The notes under the pieces are model-generated. The model saw only the letters and a list, made by a program, of their open reading frames with translations. It made no database searches and was not told the DNA's origin. DNA of 64,000 bases from Methanospirillum lacunae (GTDB lineage Archaea; Halobacteriota; Methanomicrobia; Methanomicrobiales; Methanospirillaceae), in assembly GCF_046195335.1 (NCBI RefSeq), contig NZ_CP176093.1; one strand, given 5' to 3'. Both the position numbers and the translations under genes were made by a program. Shown here one piece after another: positions 1 through 8,551 of this stretch. Within the stretch, counting starts at the first letter, position 1. Each line of letters opens with the position of its first letter.

Positions 1-174
1 CTGGGTCTGATGCTTGGTCGGGCTGTAATGCTTGAACTGGCCGGACAGGGAGATGCTTCAGCACAGGCGTACGTGCTGGGAAGACTCTTTATACGATATG
101 TAGTCCCATTCATCGCAATCGCGGCATGTATAGAGGCATTTATCACTCCCGCAGTCTTAGGGATGGTAGCATAG
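1..174 (+). CDS. SpoIIM-like (DUF95) membrane protein, C-terminal fragment
   Basis: An open frame enters from the left edge and stops with TAG at 172-174, giving the last 57 residues of a membrane protein. It has a hydrophobic segment (roughly residues 31-47 of the fragment) ending in the motif IEAFITP. This motif near the C-terminus is characteristic of the stage II sporulation protein M family, which is widespread in archaea that do not sporulate. The family has several membrane spans and no established function outside sporulating bacteria. The stop lies 10 bases before proS, so the two may be cotranscribed. The family call rests on this short tail only. Confidence 0.6.
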   Translation: MGLMLGRAVMLELAGQGDASAQAYVLGRLFIRYVVPFIAIAACIEAFITPAVLGMVA

Positions 175-184
175 GAGCTGTGTA

Positions 185-1621
185 ATGGAAGAGCAAGAGG
201 CAACTCTCCCGCCAAAGGCGGAATTCTCAGAATGGTACAACGATATTTTATGGCGTGCAGAGATCATGGATGTACGCTACCCCGTAAAAGGACTCTACGT
301 CTGGTTCCCATTCGGGTTTGGGATCCGCAAGAGAGTATACGGAGTTCTGCGTGAACTGCTTGATCGTGACCATGAAGAGGCGCTTTTCCCATTGCTCATT
401 CCTGAAAATGAGTTCATGAAAGAGGCAGAACACATCAAGGGATTTGAAGAGGAGGTATACTGGGTTACCCACGGAGGAACCAGTCCTCTTGATGTTAAGC
501 TTGCCCTGCGTCCAACAAGTGAGACGGCTATCTATCCGATGTACGCCCTCTGGGTCAGATCTCATGCTGACCTTCCAATAAAAGTGTACCAGATCGTCAA
601 CACGTTCAGGTATGAGACCAAGCATACACGACCGTTGATTCGGCTTAGAGAGATCACCTCGTTTAAAGAAGCACACACCGTTCATGCTACCTGGGAAGAT
701 GCAGAAAAGACTGTCGAAGAGGCGATCGCTTTGTATCGCGAGTTTTACGACAGGATGTGCATCCCGGTCCTGATCTCAAAACGACCAGACTGGGATAAGT
801 TCCCTGGTGCAGATTATACAATTGCCGTGGACACGATCATGCCGGATGGGAGGACTCTTCAGATTGGAACAGTCCATCACCTTGGTGATCACTTCTCTAG
901 AACCTTCTCGATCTGCTACGAAAATCTCGCAGGTGAACAGCAATATTGCTATCAGACCTGTTATGGGATATCAGAACGATCCATCGCAGCCCTCATCAGT
1001 TTGCACGGTGATGACCGGGGCCTCGCTCTGCCTGCTGAAGTAGCCCCAACGCAGGTAGTCATTGTACCGGTGATCATGAAGAAGCGTGAAGAAGAAGTCC
1101 TTGAAGCAGCTGAAGTACTTAAAAAAGAACTCGTGACAGCAGGATACCGGGTCAAGGTTGATACCCGTGACCTCCGTCCAGGGGCGAAATATTACTACTG
1201 GGAACTTCGCGGTGTCCCACTCAGGATTGAGATCGGCCCACGGGATATCGACAATGGGGTAGTAACTGCTGTTACACGCTTTGGTGAGAAGTCAACCATT
1301 TCACGGGAAGATTTCATTAGTGGAGTCCAGATGAAGATGGCTGCCATGAGTGAAGCGATGACTACCCGGGCAGTGCAGCACATAAAAGATCATCTCTTCC
1401 CGGTGGAAGACATCACTGGCCTGAAGGAAGTTATCACAAAGGGTGTTGCAGCCGTTCACTGGTGTGGATGTAAAGAGTGTGCTGACCGGATAGAGGAAGC
1501 GGCAGATGCCAGTATCCTAGGAACAGAAGTTAGGTCAGAGCTTATTGGTAATGGATCCGGAACCTGTGTGATCTGCGGAAAGCCGGATTCTGTTATGACC
1601 CTGGTCGGCCGGAGTTACTAA
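185..1621 (+). CDS. proS: Prolyl-tRNA synthetase (archaeal/eukaryotic type)
   Basis: Cytosolic class II synthetase that charges tRNA-Pro with proline. The 478 residues match the archaeal/eukaryote-like ProRS, which lacks the bacterial editing insertion. Class II motif 2 appears as RYETKHTRPLIRLREI (about residues 139-154), and motif 3 as GISERSIAALISLHGDDRG (about 259-277). An HGTP-type anticodon-binding domain follows (about 285-385). The C-terminal zinc-binding domain carries CGCKEC and CVIC, and the protein ends in the Ser-Tyr typical of this type. The gene follows the SpoIIM-like fragment by 10 bases. It is convergent with the PEGA protein gene, with a T/A-tract hairpin between them. Confidence 0.97.
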   Translation: MEEQEATLPPKAEFSEWYNDILWRAEIMDVRYPVKGLYVWFPFGFGIRKRVYGVLRELLDRDHEEALFPLLIPENEFMKEAEHIKGFEEEVYWVTHGGTSPLDVKLALRPTSETAIYPMYALWVRSHADLPIKVYQIVNTFRYETKHTRPLIRLREITSFKEAHTVHATWEDAEKTVEEAIALYREFYDRMCIPVLISKRPDWDKFPGADYTIAVDTIMPDGRTLQIGTVHHLGDHFSRTFSICYENLAGEQQYCYQTCYGISERSIAALISLHGDDRGLALPAEVAPTQVVIVPVIMKKREEEVLEAAEVLKKELVTAGYRVKVDTRDLRPGAKYYYWELRGVPLRIEIGPRDIDNGVVTAVTRFGEKSTISREDFISGVQMKMAAMSEAMTTRAVQHIKDHLFPVEDITGLKEVITKGVAAVHWCGCKECADRIEEAADASILGTEVRSELIGNGSGTCVICGKPDSVMTLVGRSY

Positions 1622-1635
1622 TCCCACTTTCTTTG

Positions 1636-1657
1636 CCTTTTTTTAATTTAAAAAAGG
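1636..1657. terminator. Bidirectional T/A-tract hairpin between convergent genes
   Basis: CC followed by a T run, then an A run followed by GG, forms an inverted repeat with an 8-base arm (1636-1643 and 1650-1657). It lies between the convergent proS and PEGA genes. Either strand would give a T-rich 3' end, consistent with archaeal termination at T tracts. Confidence 0.5.
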
Positions 1658-1671
1658 AACTTTCTCCCCGG

Positions 1672-2736
1672 TTATCGCCGGGAAATACAGATCATCCCGG
1701 CAGCAATCCCCAGCAACACCACCATAACTGGCAAACCGGCACGTGTCGGAGCTGGCAGAGGTGTTTGTGATGGGACTGGAGTGGATGTTGGAACAGGAGT
1801 TGGCGGTTGTGTTGGAACCCCACTCAAAACTGCTGATATCGGCAGGGTCTGTCCTTCAACGATCTTTACTACACTGACATACGAGGCATAACCCTCTTTC
1901 TGAAGAGTGAGAGTATAATCACCAGGTGCCAGGTCGGAAAGGTAGACAGGAGTTATACCCATAAACTGATTATTTAGGAATACTTGTGCATCAGCGGGTT
2001 CAGATTGTATCTGTATCGAACCAGTGGAGGGGCCCTGCTGAGTGTCCTGGTTTAGCACAACATTGATAGTTCTGACCTGGCCTCGTTCAACAAAGACCGT
2101 GCTTGTATACGGAAGATAATTATCGTACTGTATTAACAGATCGTAGGTTCCTGGCTGGAGTGAGGAGATGTCAAGATATCCGGTACGGGGAGTCCGTCCT
2201 CTATATTTATTGTTCAGATACACTGAAGCACCATAAGGAGAACTCAGTATCTGAAGTGAACCTGAGCGATAATAATAGTTAGAAGAGTAATACGGATAAT
2301 TTGAATAATATGGGTAATTAGGATAATAGTAATCCGAGTATGAATGCGACACATACCTGTATCCAGAAGGATTATTACAGACCGGGTATGGGTTACTCAC
2401 GGGCCGGCGATAGTCAGGGCTAAGAAAATGCTCATCTGCAACAACCGGTGACAGAGGAGCAGGGTAGGGATTTGAAATCGGTGTCCGTGGGCCAGGCATG
2501 GGGATCAGAGTTTGAATGTTGCTTGCAACACTAGGATGAGAAACCGGATTTTGCCAGGGAGGGTTTGGAGAGATCGGTGATGGAGAATTTACAGGTCCGG
2601 TAGGGTCAGTGAGTGAGATGGGTGGATCAGAAGAGACAGGACCCACATGATTTCCCCCCTGAAACTCTGCACCGCACCAGGTACAGAGAACTGTGATACA
2701 TAATAGTGCCAGGATGAGATCTTTTCTAAATAACAT
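1672..2736 (-). CDS. Surface-anchored PEGA-domain protein
   Basis: Predicted exported protein. From the ATG at 2736 it has a hydrophobic signal (about residues 5-24), a Pro/Ser-rich stretch (about 30-115), and a Tyr/Asn-rich patch. Two PEGA domains follow (about 160-228 and 238-308), each starting GS(L/I)QI and containing the G-YDL or G-YTL core. Then come a Thr/Pro-rich linker and a C-terminal hydrophobic segment ending in Arg-Arg. PEGA domains are common in S-layer-associated and cell-surface proteins of methanogens. The C-terminal layout of Pro/Thr linker, hydrophobic helix and basic end looks like a membrane anchor and resembles sortase-type tails, but I see no PGF motif. A GTG at 2742 is an alternative start. 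Confidence 0.8.
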   Translation of the reverse strand: MLFRKDLILALLCITVLCTWCGAEFQGGNHVGPVSSDPPISLTDPTGPVNSPSPISPNPPWQNPVSHPSVASNIQTLIPMPGPRTPISNPYPAPLSPVVADEHFLSPDYRRPVSNPYPVCNNPSGYRYVSHSYSDYYYPNYPYYSNYPYYSSNYYYRSGSLQILSSPYGASVYLNNKYRGRTPRTGYLDISSLQPGTYDLLIQYDNYLPYTSTVFVERGQVRTINVVLNQDTQQGPSTGSIQIQSEPADAQVFLNNQFMGITPVYLSDLAPGDYTLTLQKEGYASYVSVVKIVEGQTLPISAVLSGVPTQPPTPVPTSTPVPSQTPLPAPTRAGLPVMVVLLGIAAGMICISRR

Positions 2737-2849
2737 AACCACTATTCCCTAGTTATTGGAGATGAACCTATCTCATTTATCCCATGAGCGTGAAGAATAC
2801 CCACTAATACCTACTGAAATAATCCGACAATTACTGGTTTTTGATCCAT

Positions 2850-3635
2850 ATGACATGCACATTTCATACTGCCCTCACAATTGCCGGTTCAGATCCTTCA
2901 GGAGGCGCCGGTATTCAGGTTGACCTGAAGACATTTGCTGAAGTGGGTGTCTGGGGAATGGCAGTGGTAACAGCCCTTACTGCACAGAACGCCACTCGGG
3001 TGTCAGGTGTCTGGTCCATGGAATGTCATGTAGTGAGAAACCAGATCGCAACCCTGCTTGAGGATATCACACCAGGAGCAGTAAAGACCGGGATGCTTTC
3101 TACAGCTGAAATCATCCACACAGTGGTACAGACCCTGCCCGAAACCATTCCACTGATTGTAGATCCGGTGATGATCTCCACATCAGGGCACCGGTTGTTG
3201 GATGAATCAGCAATTAGGTGCATGAAAGAGGTACTTCTTCCACGAGCTACCGCAGTAACTCCGAATATACCAGAGGCGGAGGTTTTAGCCGGAATGAGAA
3301 TTATAGATGATGGATCCATGATTGAAGCAGGGATGAAAATCCTGGATCTTGGAACAGAGGCCGTGGTTGTGAAAGGCGGTCATGGAACCGGTGATGAGTC
3401 AGTGGATCTCCTGATTGATAGGAATGGAGTAACCAGGCTCACCTCTCCCCGGATGCCATACCAGGTACATGGATCAGGGTGTTGTTTCTCGGCTGCGGTT
3501 ACCGGGTTTATGGCACAAGGATATGGAGTTGCAGAATCCTGCAGATTAGGTAAGGATATTGTAACAAAGGCTATCAAAGAGGCAATAGCAGGTTCAGGTG
3601 GAATGAGAATGATCAATCCGGGAGGGGTGCAATAA
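2850..3635 (+). CDS. thiD: Hydroxymethylpyrimidine/phosphomethylpyrimidine kinase
   Basis: Ribokinase-fold kinase that phosphorylates HMP and HMP-P to HMP-PP in thiamine diphosphate synthesis. The N-terminus has the substrate-binding motif GSDPSGGAGIQVDLKTF (about residues 12-28). The C-terminal anion-hole/catalytic motif is present as GSGCCFSAA (about 208-216), with the usual GTGC read here as GSGC. At 261 residues it is a stand-alone ThiD without a fused ThiE or ThiN domain. I chose the ATG at 2850 over an in-frame TTG at 2841. No strong ribosome site is visible, so the transcript may be leaderless. thiC, which makes its substrate HMP-P, lies 14 kb downstream on the same strand. Confidence 0.93.
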   Translation: MTCTFHTALTIAGSDPSGGAGIQVDLKTFAEVGVWGMAVVTALTAQNATRVSGVWSMECHVVRNQIATLLEDITPGAVKTGMLSTAEIIHTVVQTLPETIPLIVDPVMISTSGHRLLDESAIRCMKEVLLPRATAVTPNIPEAEVLAGMRIIDDGSMIEAGMKILDLGTEAVVVKGGHGTGDESVDLLIDRNGVTRLTSPRMPYQVHGSGCCFSAAVTGFMAQGYGVAESCRLGKDIVTKAIKEAIAGSGGMRMINPGGVQ

Positions 3636-3676
3636 TAAAAGAACAAACTGATGTGCCTTTTTTTCAAAGAATATGA

Positions 3677-3805
3677 TATTATATACTTAACCTCACTTCT
3701 TTGGATAATGATGTTTTAGTGTTACAGGATGAAGAGGGAAATAAAGTGTATACCTGTAATATCAAAGAAGTCATCGAAGCAAAGATTTCTATCGGGAAGT
3801 GGTAG
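3677..3805 (+). pseudogene. Remnant of a small conserved-looking protein
   Basis: Between an upstream TGA and the TAG at 3803-3805 one frame stays open for about 42 codons. It encodes a protein-like string ending VIEAKISIGKW, with a preceding acidic segment (LQDEEGN) and a cysteine, but it has no ATG start or ribosome site. The composition looks like real coding sequence rather than noise, so I read it as the tail of a degraded small gene. The family is unknown to me. Confidence 0.3.
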
Positions 3806-4186
3806 TTGGTAATGTTTGTTATGAGTGATGGAGACTATTGAGTCTTCTTGATATTTTTCATGAGTGTCTTTAAGCGTATATACATTTAGATCCATTGGAG
3901 AGGGGACTAACCATCGTGGGTCTGATTCGGATCATTACATTGAAGGTAATAAACCGATCTCACCTTAATTAAAAGAGAAATTGTTTGATTCAGATCTACC
4001 AATTTTCACGGATGTTATTGACTCACGAAAGATAACACAGGAATTTAGAGAGGCAATAATGAAGAGTAAACGGGTATTGCTATTATAAGGCCTAAATAAA
4101 CCTCCCTAGTCGAACTAAAATATTATATTCCAAAGAAGATAATTACCTTTTCTTAACAGTAAAAATTGGATGGCTTTTAAGAGAGT

Positions 4187-4209
4187 TTTATTTAAATAAA
4201 GTATATAAA
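4187..4209 (+). promoter_or_regulatory. Pilin gene promoter: TATA box with abutting palindrome
   Basis: A TATA-like TATATAAA at 4202-4209 is immediately preceded by a perfect 14-base palindrome, TTTATTTAAATAAA, at 4187-4200. If transcription starts about 25 bases downstream, the leader would be about 70 bases and would contain the strong AGGAGGTG ribosome site at 4289-4296. The palindrome overlaps the expected TFB-recognition position, so it could be an operator. That role is inference. Confidence 0.45.
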
Positions 4210-4300
4210 CCCAGTATTAAAATTGCATAATGATAAGAGTAATAAGGAATATTCAAATATATTAAAATCTTAGAGTTGATACGCACTCAGGAGGTGCGAC

Positions 4301-4687
4301 ATGTATACGAAAAAAGAAGAAGCAGTATCTCCGGTTATTGGTGTTATTCTGATGGTGGCAATCACAGTTATTCTGGCAGCAGTGATTGCAGCATTTGTTT
4401 TTGGTATGACAGGGAATGTCCAAAAAACAAAAAATGTAGCTTTCACCGTTGAAAGATCATCTTCATCAACTACACAAGTTATTGTTACCTCTCAGGGAGG
4501 GAAGGATAGCGCAGATATAAGTTCAACGCTTGTGTCAATTGATGGATCTACGGGAACAGCTGGGCCAACAACAATAGGATCATATAAAACGATAGGGGGT
4601 GCTTCCCAAACTGCCAAATCAAAGGTAGTGGTTACTGCAACCTTTAAAGATGGAAGTAAGCAAGTTGTTGTTGATACATCAGTATAA
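4301..4687 (+). CDS. Archaeal type IV pilin (class III signal peptide)
   Basis: Small secreted pilin subunit of 128 residues. The N-terminus has the archaeal pilin (DUF1628-type) signature: a charged leader MYTKKEEA, then VSPVIGVILMVAITVILAA and a continuing hydrophobic helix. A class III prepilin peptidase would cut in the EEA/VSP region, leaving the helix as the assembly core. The Ser/Thr-rich remainder (about 48-128) is a beta-rich head typical of surface pilins. An AGGAGGTG site sits 4 bases before the ATG. No pilus ATPase or membrane platform gene is nearby, so assembly must rely on genes elsewhere. Confidence 0.9.
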   Translation: MYTKKEEAVSPVIGVILMVAITVILAAVIAAFVFGMTGNVQKTKNVAFTVERSSSSTTQVIVTSQGGKDSADISSTLVSIDGSTGTAGPTTIGSYKTIGGASQTAKSKVVVTATFKDGSKQVVVDTSV

Positions 4688-4979
4688 CAATAATTAATTT
4701 TTTTCTTTTTTTATTAGATAGATGTAATTTAATTATTATAATAATATTAAAATTATTATATCGTCCAAGTTGTTATTCAAAGGAGTTTTTTATTCTTGAA
4801 ATACCATTGATTAAAAACTTAAAGAACTTCCATATTGTACCAGATATTCTAATCGGTTTTTAGTCAGTATAAAAAACTAATGATTTCAAAAATTCTACTT
4901 AATTTCATAATATTCTGATAATAATAATTAAACAATGATGGAAGATCACATATTAACGTAATTATTATAACCTGATACA

Positions 4980-6914
4980 ATGAACTTGAAAATACTGTTA
5001 CCCATCATTTTCTTAATAGCCTTAATATTTATTCATCCAATAATGTTCCTTAATGATGAATGGATTACCGTAAACCAACTCAATCAATTATCACACGGAT
5101 CTCAAATACTTTTCAATGAAGGTAAATATGGTACTTTTTCAAATGGGACTCCCTATAAATACTTTGAAATTCGAAAAAATATATTACCTTACACATCATA
5201 TTTGCCACTTTTTTCGACGCCAATGCTTTGGATAGTAAAATTTAGTGATGGAAATATACCCTATTTTTTTATTATTATTTGGTTTTCATTGGCTTTTCTC
5301 GTATTTCTAAAATGGAATGAAAATAACCACGAAGTTAAAAAATCCATACAGCCCTGCTTGATGACTGAAGAAGAATTTTCATTAGTTGGAAAGAACTGCT
5401 TTAATAATTTCAATCAAAAGAACATTTCCAGAGAAAAATTTAGAGAATTTTTATCTTCAGTAACATTCAAGGTCACTACCAGAAAAAAACTTTTAGTATT
5501 ATCATCAATATTTATTTTTTTATTTTTGAACATATTATATTACAGCCAAATAGCAACTACAAACAATACAGATTCAGTAGAGATCCTAGCTGTTATTCTT
5601 TACCATATCCTTATACTAGCAGCATACTTTCAACTCATTTTCTCAATTAATAAATTGTTATTCATCCAACCAAACAGAGTCATATTTAGTTCAGTGACTT
5701 GCATATGTTGCTCCTCTTCTATTTTTTGGACGAACACTGTAAAAGACCACCTTGACATCATGTTTTTTTTCGCCCTTCTAATATACAGCATTCTCCTCCA
5801 CATGAAAACAAAGGATCCCTGGTTTGGAATTACCACATTTATAATATCTGGATTGCTTACATGGATCAGACCTGAATATGGTTCTTTTATTTTTTTGGGA
5901 TTATGTACAACGTATCTCCCATTAATAGGAATACAATTAGAAATTCATAAAAATTTAAAATCAATATTAATCATCTTACTATCACCATTCTCCTATCTTA
6001 TCGGTTTAATACCACTATTTATTAATAACTACATTGTTATGGGAAACGTCCTTAAAATGCCATGGCAAACCATTAGTGGATATGAGATTATTACCGAAAG
6101 TAATGCTTCATTAAATTACTATGGAATTTCAGATCAAAATATAATTGAAACTGGTCTTCATACCCTAATAAATATAACATTCGTCTTCATTCAACGAATG
6201 ACACCTGGAGAAAACTTGTTTAGTGGTATTTTTTCAGTTTTATTATTTCCAGAATCTTTGAAACTACCTATCTTTGCTTTGACGCCAATTTTCTTTCTAT
6301 CAATGTTAGTTTTACCCATTCTAATCATATATATAAAACCAAAAATACAACTAATAGAAATTCAAATAATTTTCATTTTGGGAAGTTTATCAGTAACGAC
6401 AATTCTAGCTTATTTAACATCAATTGGAAATTTAGGAAATAGTGTCGGTATTTATCCAGATGTCAGATATTTAAGTCCACTATATTTACCATTATCTTTG
6501 ATTGGTCTTATTATTCTTCTGAAATTCAAGATTTCTTCATTTTGTCTCCAAAAAATGGTAAAGAGAATCGCGATTTTTACCTTGATAGGAATATTTATCA
6601 TTATAGGAATAACAGCAAGATCATATCCGTACTTTGATTATTCTGATTTTTTTCTTTGGATCAATGTTATTATTGGTTCATTGATTTTTTCGATTTTAGG
6701 AATATTAACAATATTATTCTATTTCGAAATTATTATTCTTAAAACGAATAAAATAATTTATCTCTTACTTCCAATTCTTATTGTTCTTCCATTATTATGG
6801 CAATTCTCACAGTTAATAATAATAAACTATTCAAGCAATCTCTTTGATCAATATCCTTGTCTACTTCCTGCTATAAAAGCATTTTTTGAGTATATTTTAT
6901 CCAATACTTGTTAA
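4980..6914 (+). CDS. Large multi-pass membrane protein, GT-C-like
   Basis: A 644-residue hydrophobic protein with an N-terminal membrane helix and about a dozen further predicted spans. The first external loop begins LNDEWITVNQL, with an Asp-Glu pair directly after helix 1. That placement resembles the acidic catalytic pair of GT-C glycosyltransferases, which transfer sugars from lipid carriers outside the membrane. A further motif, WIRPEYG, sits in the middle after another helix. I recognise no exact family. The gene is much more AT-rich than the flanking housekeeping genes and is followed tail to tail by another AT-rich membrane gene, suggesting acquisition as a patch. The pilin gene just upstream may be related, since archaeal pilins are often glycosylated. 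That link is inference. Confidence 0.6.
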   Translation: MNLKILLPIIFLIALIFIHPIMFLNDEWITVNQLNQLSHGSQILFNEGKYGTFSNGTPYKYFEIRKNILPYTSYLPLFSTPMLWIVKFSDGNIPYFFIIIWFSLAFLVFLKWNENNHEVKKSIQPCLMTEEEFSLVGKNCFNNFNQKNISREKFREFLSSVTFKVTTRKKLLVLSSIFIFLFLNILYYSQIATTNNTDSVEILAVILYHILILAAYFQLIFSINKLLFIQPNRVIFSSVTCICCSSSIFWTNTVKDHLDIMFFFALLIYSILLHMKTKDPWFGITTFIISGLLTWIRPEYGSFIFLGLCTTYLPLIGIQLEIHKNLKSILIILLSPFSYLIGLIPLFINNYIVMGNVLKMPWQTISGYEIITESNASLNYYGISDQNIIETGLHTLINITFVFIQRMTPGENLFSGIFSVLLFPESLKLPIFALTPIFFLSMLVLPILIIYIKPKIQLIEIQIIFILGSLSVTTILAYLTSIGNLGNSVGIYPDVRYLSPLYLPLSLIGLIILLKFKISSFCLQKMVKRIAIFTLIGIFIIIGITARSYPYFDYSDFFLWINVIIGSLIFSILGILTILFYFEIIILKTNKIIYLLLPILIVLPLLWQFSQLIIINYSSNLFDQYPCLLPAIKAFFEYILSNTC

Positions 6915-7384
6915 GCAGAACATTGATTATTGCCTATAAAAAATATCCATGCAAAATACATGAGGAAGGGTAGACCAATCAAGATTGAGACACCTGCTGG
7001 ACCATTAAAGAAAATTCCATATTGAATAACACAAGATAATAATAAACAAATACCGGAAATAACCATCAAACTAAAGATTAAAAAAAATTTTTTTCGTGTG
7101 AATAGATTATAATTATATAAAAACAAAAAAAAAGCTAATGAGAAAAGAAATGAACCAAAGACCCAAAATATGATTGAAAATCCACTTTTTCCATCAATTA
7201 GGCCTGAAAACACATATCGAATCTCATTTATAATCGATATAAAACTGTTTCCTTGGGGTGTTATCTGATACCGGAATAAAAAACCTTGAATACCATATCC
7301 ATTCCCTTCACCAATAATAAAAAAATGAAGAGGACATAAAAAATATAGAAAGCAAAAAATTACAAATTCTTTTTTATACATCAC
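6911..7384 (-). CDS. Small four-helix membrane protein of unknown function
   Basis: A 157-residue protein with about four hydrophobic helices and no recognised motif. It starts with a charged MMYKKE followed by a signal-like helix. A loop of about 50 residues contains YQITPQGNSFISIINEIRY, followed by three closely spaced helices. Its 3' end overlaps the 3' end of the preceding convergent gene by four bases. It shares that gene's AT-rich codon use, so the two probably arrived together. The layout resembles small archaeal membrane proteins found beside surface-glycan genes, but no function can be assigned. Confidence 0.5.
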   Translation of the reverse strand: MMYKKEFVIFCFLYFLCPLHFFIIGEGNGYGIQGFLFRYQITPQGNSFISIINEIRYVFSGLIDGKSGFSIIFWVFGSFLFSLAFFLFLYNYNLFTRKKFFLIFSLMVISGICLLLSCVIQYGIFFNGPAGVSILIGLPFLMYFAWIFFIGNNQCSA

Positions 7385-7689
7385 ATTCTGATATTCGACA
7401 GCAATTTTTTGTTATTCTTATCATTCTAAACCGTAAGACGTTTGTTAAGTCATCAATGGATGGCAATGAAAGTTTCAAGTTCGATTTATTTTAGGTTACC
7501 TATTTTATGATTTAAAGTTGCTTTTTAATTATTCAGATACCTCTCTATAGAACTTAAAAAATATCTCTTTTTACAACGAAAATCAGATTTTAATAATAAT
7601 TGAATAATGAAAAAATAAAAAAAAACATAAGGAAACATCATTTTTATTTTAGTTATTATTATCCCAAAAAAATGAAACTACCTTAAAGA
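7385..7689. other. AT-rich spacer, no gene seen
   Basis: About 305 bases, very AT-rich, with stops in every frame. It contains several A and T runs but no repeat or RNA structure I can support. Confidence 0.4.
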
Positions 7690-8277
7690 TTATATTGCAT
7701 CTGAAAAAGTCATTTGTGCCACTGTTGGTGATGCAGTTACCATCGATTTAGCCATTTCAGTTGTGCCAGTTGAGGTCGTCCCTGTGTTTTTCCCTTCAGT
7801 CAGCCAGGGCTTCTTCGCCATGATAGCGTCAGATCTCGCCTGAAGATCCATCGCAGTATCATCGTCGCAGATAGAACAACAGCTTGGACAGTATCCGTCT
7901 TCAGGCTGAATTTGAGTCAATGTTGGAGAAGCCTTGACTTCAGAGGAACCAACTGATCCAGGAGTGAAACTCTTGGTATCCACCGATTTTCCTAAGTTCA
8001 GAGTATTAGCCTGGGCATCTTTCCACTCACTAAATTTATTCCACTTGTACCACCGTTCCCACCAGCAACAGTACAAACCTGCAGTAACGAAAGGGGCGGC
8101 ATCATCATAGGCAAAATTCCAATATCCTTTAGATTCTGCTTCAGAAATCAGAGCCGAATTTTTTGGATCACTTGGATCAGCAATACTCCAGACGGTTTTT
8201 GCCGCAACTTGGCTAGCTATCAGAAGAAGAATTATTGTACTGAAAACTATGACGATCATCAGATATCGGCGATTCAT
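7690..8277 (-). CDS. Exported cysteine-containing protein of unknown function
   Basis: From the ATG at 8277 the protein is 195 residues. It has an N-terminal signal or anchor helix (about residues 5-22, ending SQVAAKTV) and an otherwise soluble, extracytoplasmic body. Notable features are an aromatic cluster with paired cysteines (YCCWWERWYKWNKF, about 69-82) and a CPSCCSIC cluster in mid-protein (about 132-139), which could bind metal or form disulfides. Base composition is intermediate between the AT-rich patch to the left and the core genes to the right. A TTG at 8310 would extend the start by 11 residues but would place charge before the signal. I recognise no family. Confidence 0.6.
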   Translation of the reverse strand: MNRRYLMIVIVFSTIILLLIASQVAAKTVWSIADPSDPKNSALISEAESKGYWNFAYDDAAPFVTAGLYCCWWERWYKWNKFSEWKDAQANTLNLGKSVDTKSFTPGSVGSSEVKASPTLTQIQPEDGYCPSCCSICDDDTAMDLQARSDAIMAKKPWLTEGKNTGTTSTGTTEMAKSMVTASPTVAQMTFSDAI

Positions 8278-8551
8278 AGTATCTATATATTCATAATTAT
8301 CAGGTATCAATTTTTCCCGTTGACAATTTCAAATTAAAATAAAAATCATGAGTTGAACTCATTACTACCTTAACGAACCTGATGAGCATAACAGGATGCA
8401 ATATTGATCACCACATACAAAAGATTATATTAGGAGGAAATAAACTTCTTTCTCTCATCGCAGATATTATTCAGAAATAAATCAATCACCGGATATTCAT
8501 TCGCCGGTTTCATGATAAACTCTGAATATTTAGCGTTAACGCAGGTGGTAA

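Larger units (their letters stand above)
3636..4300. other. Intergenic region with a decayed ORF and the pilin promoter
   Basis: About 665 bases without an intact gene. The left part holds a short reading-frame remnant (see 3677-3805). The middle (3806-4140) has many stops in all frames and no start-bearing frame I can support. The right end is AT-rich and carries a perfect palindrome, a TATA-like box and the ribosome site of the pilin gene. Confidence 0.5.
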
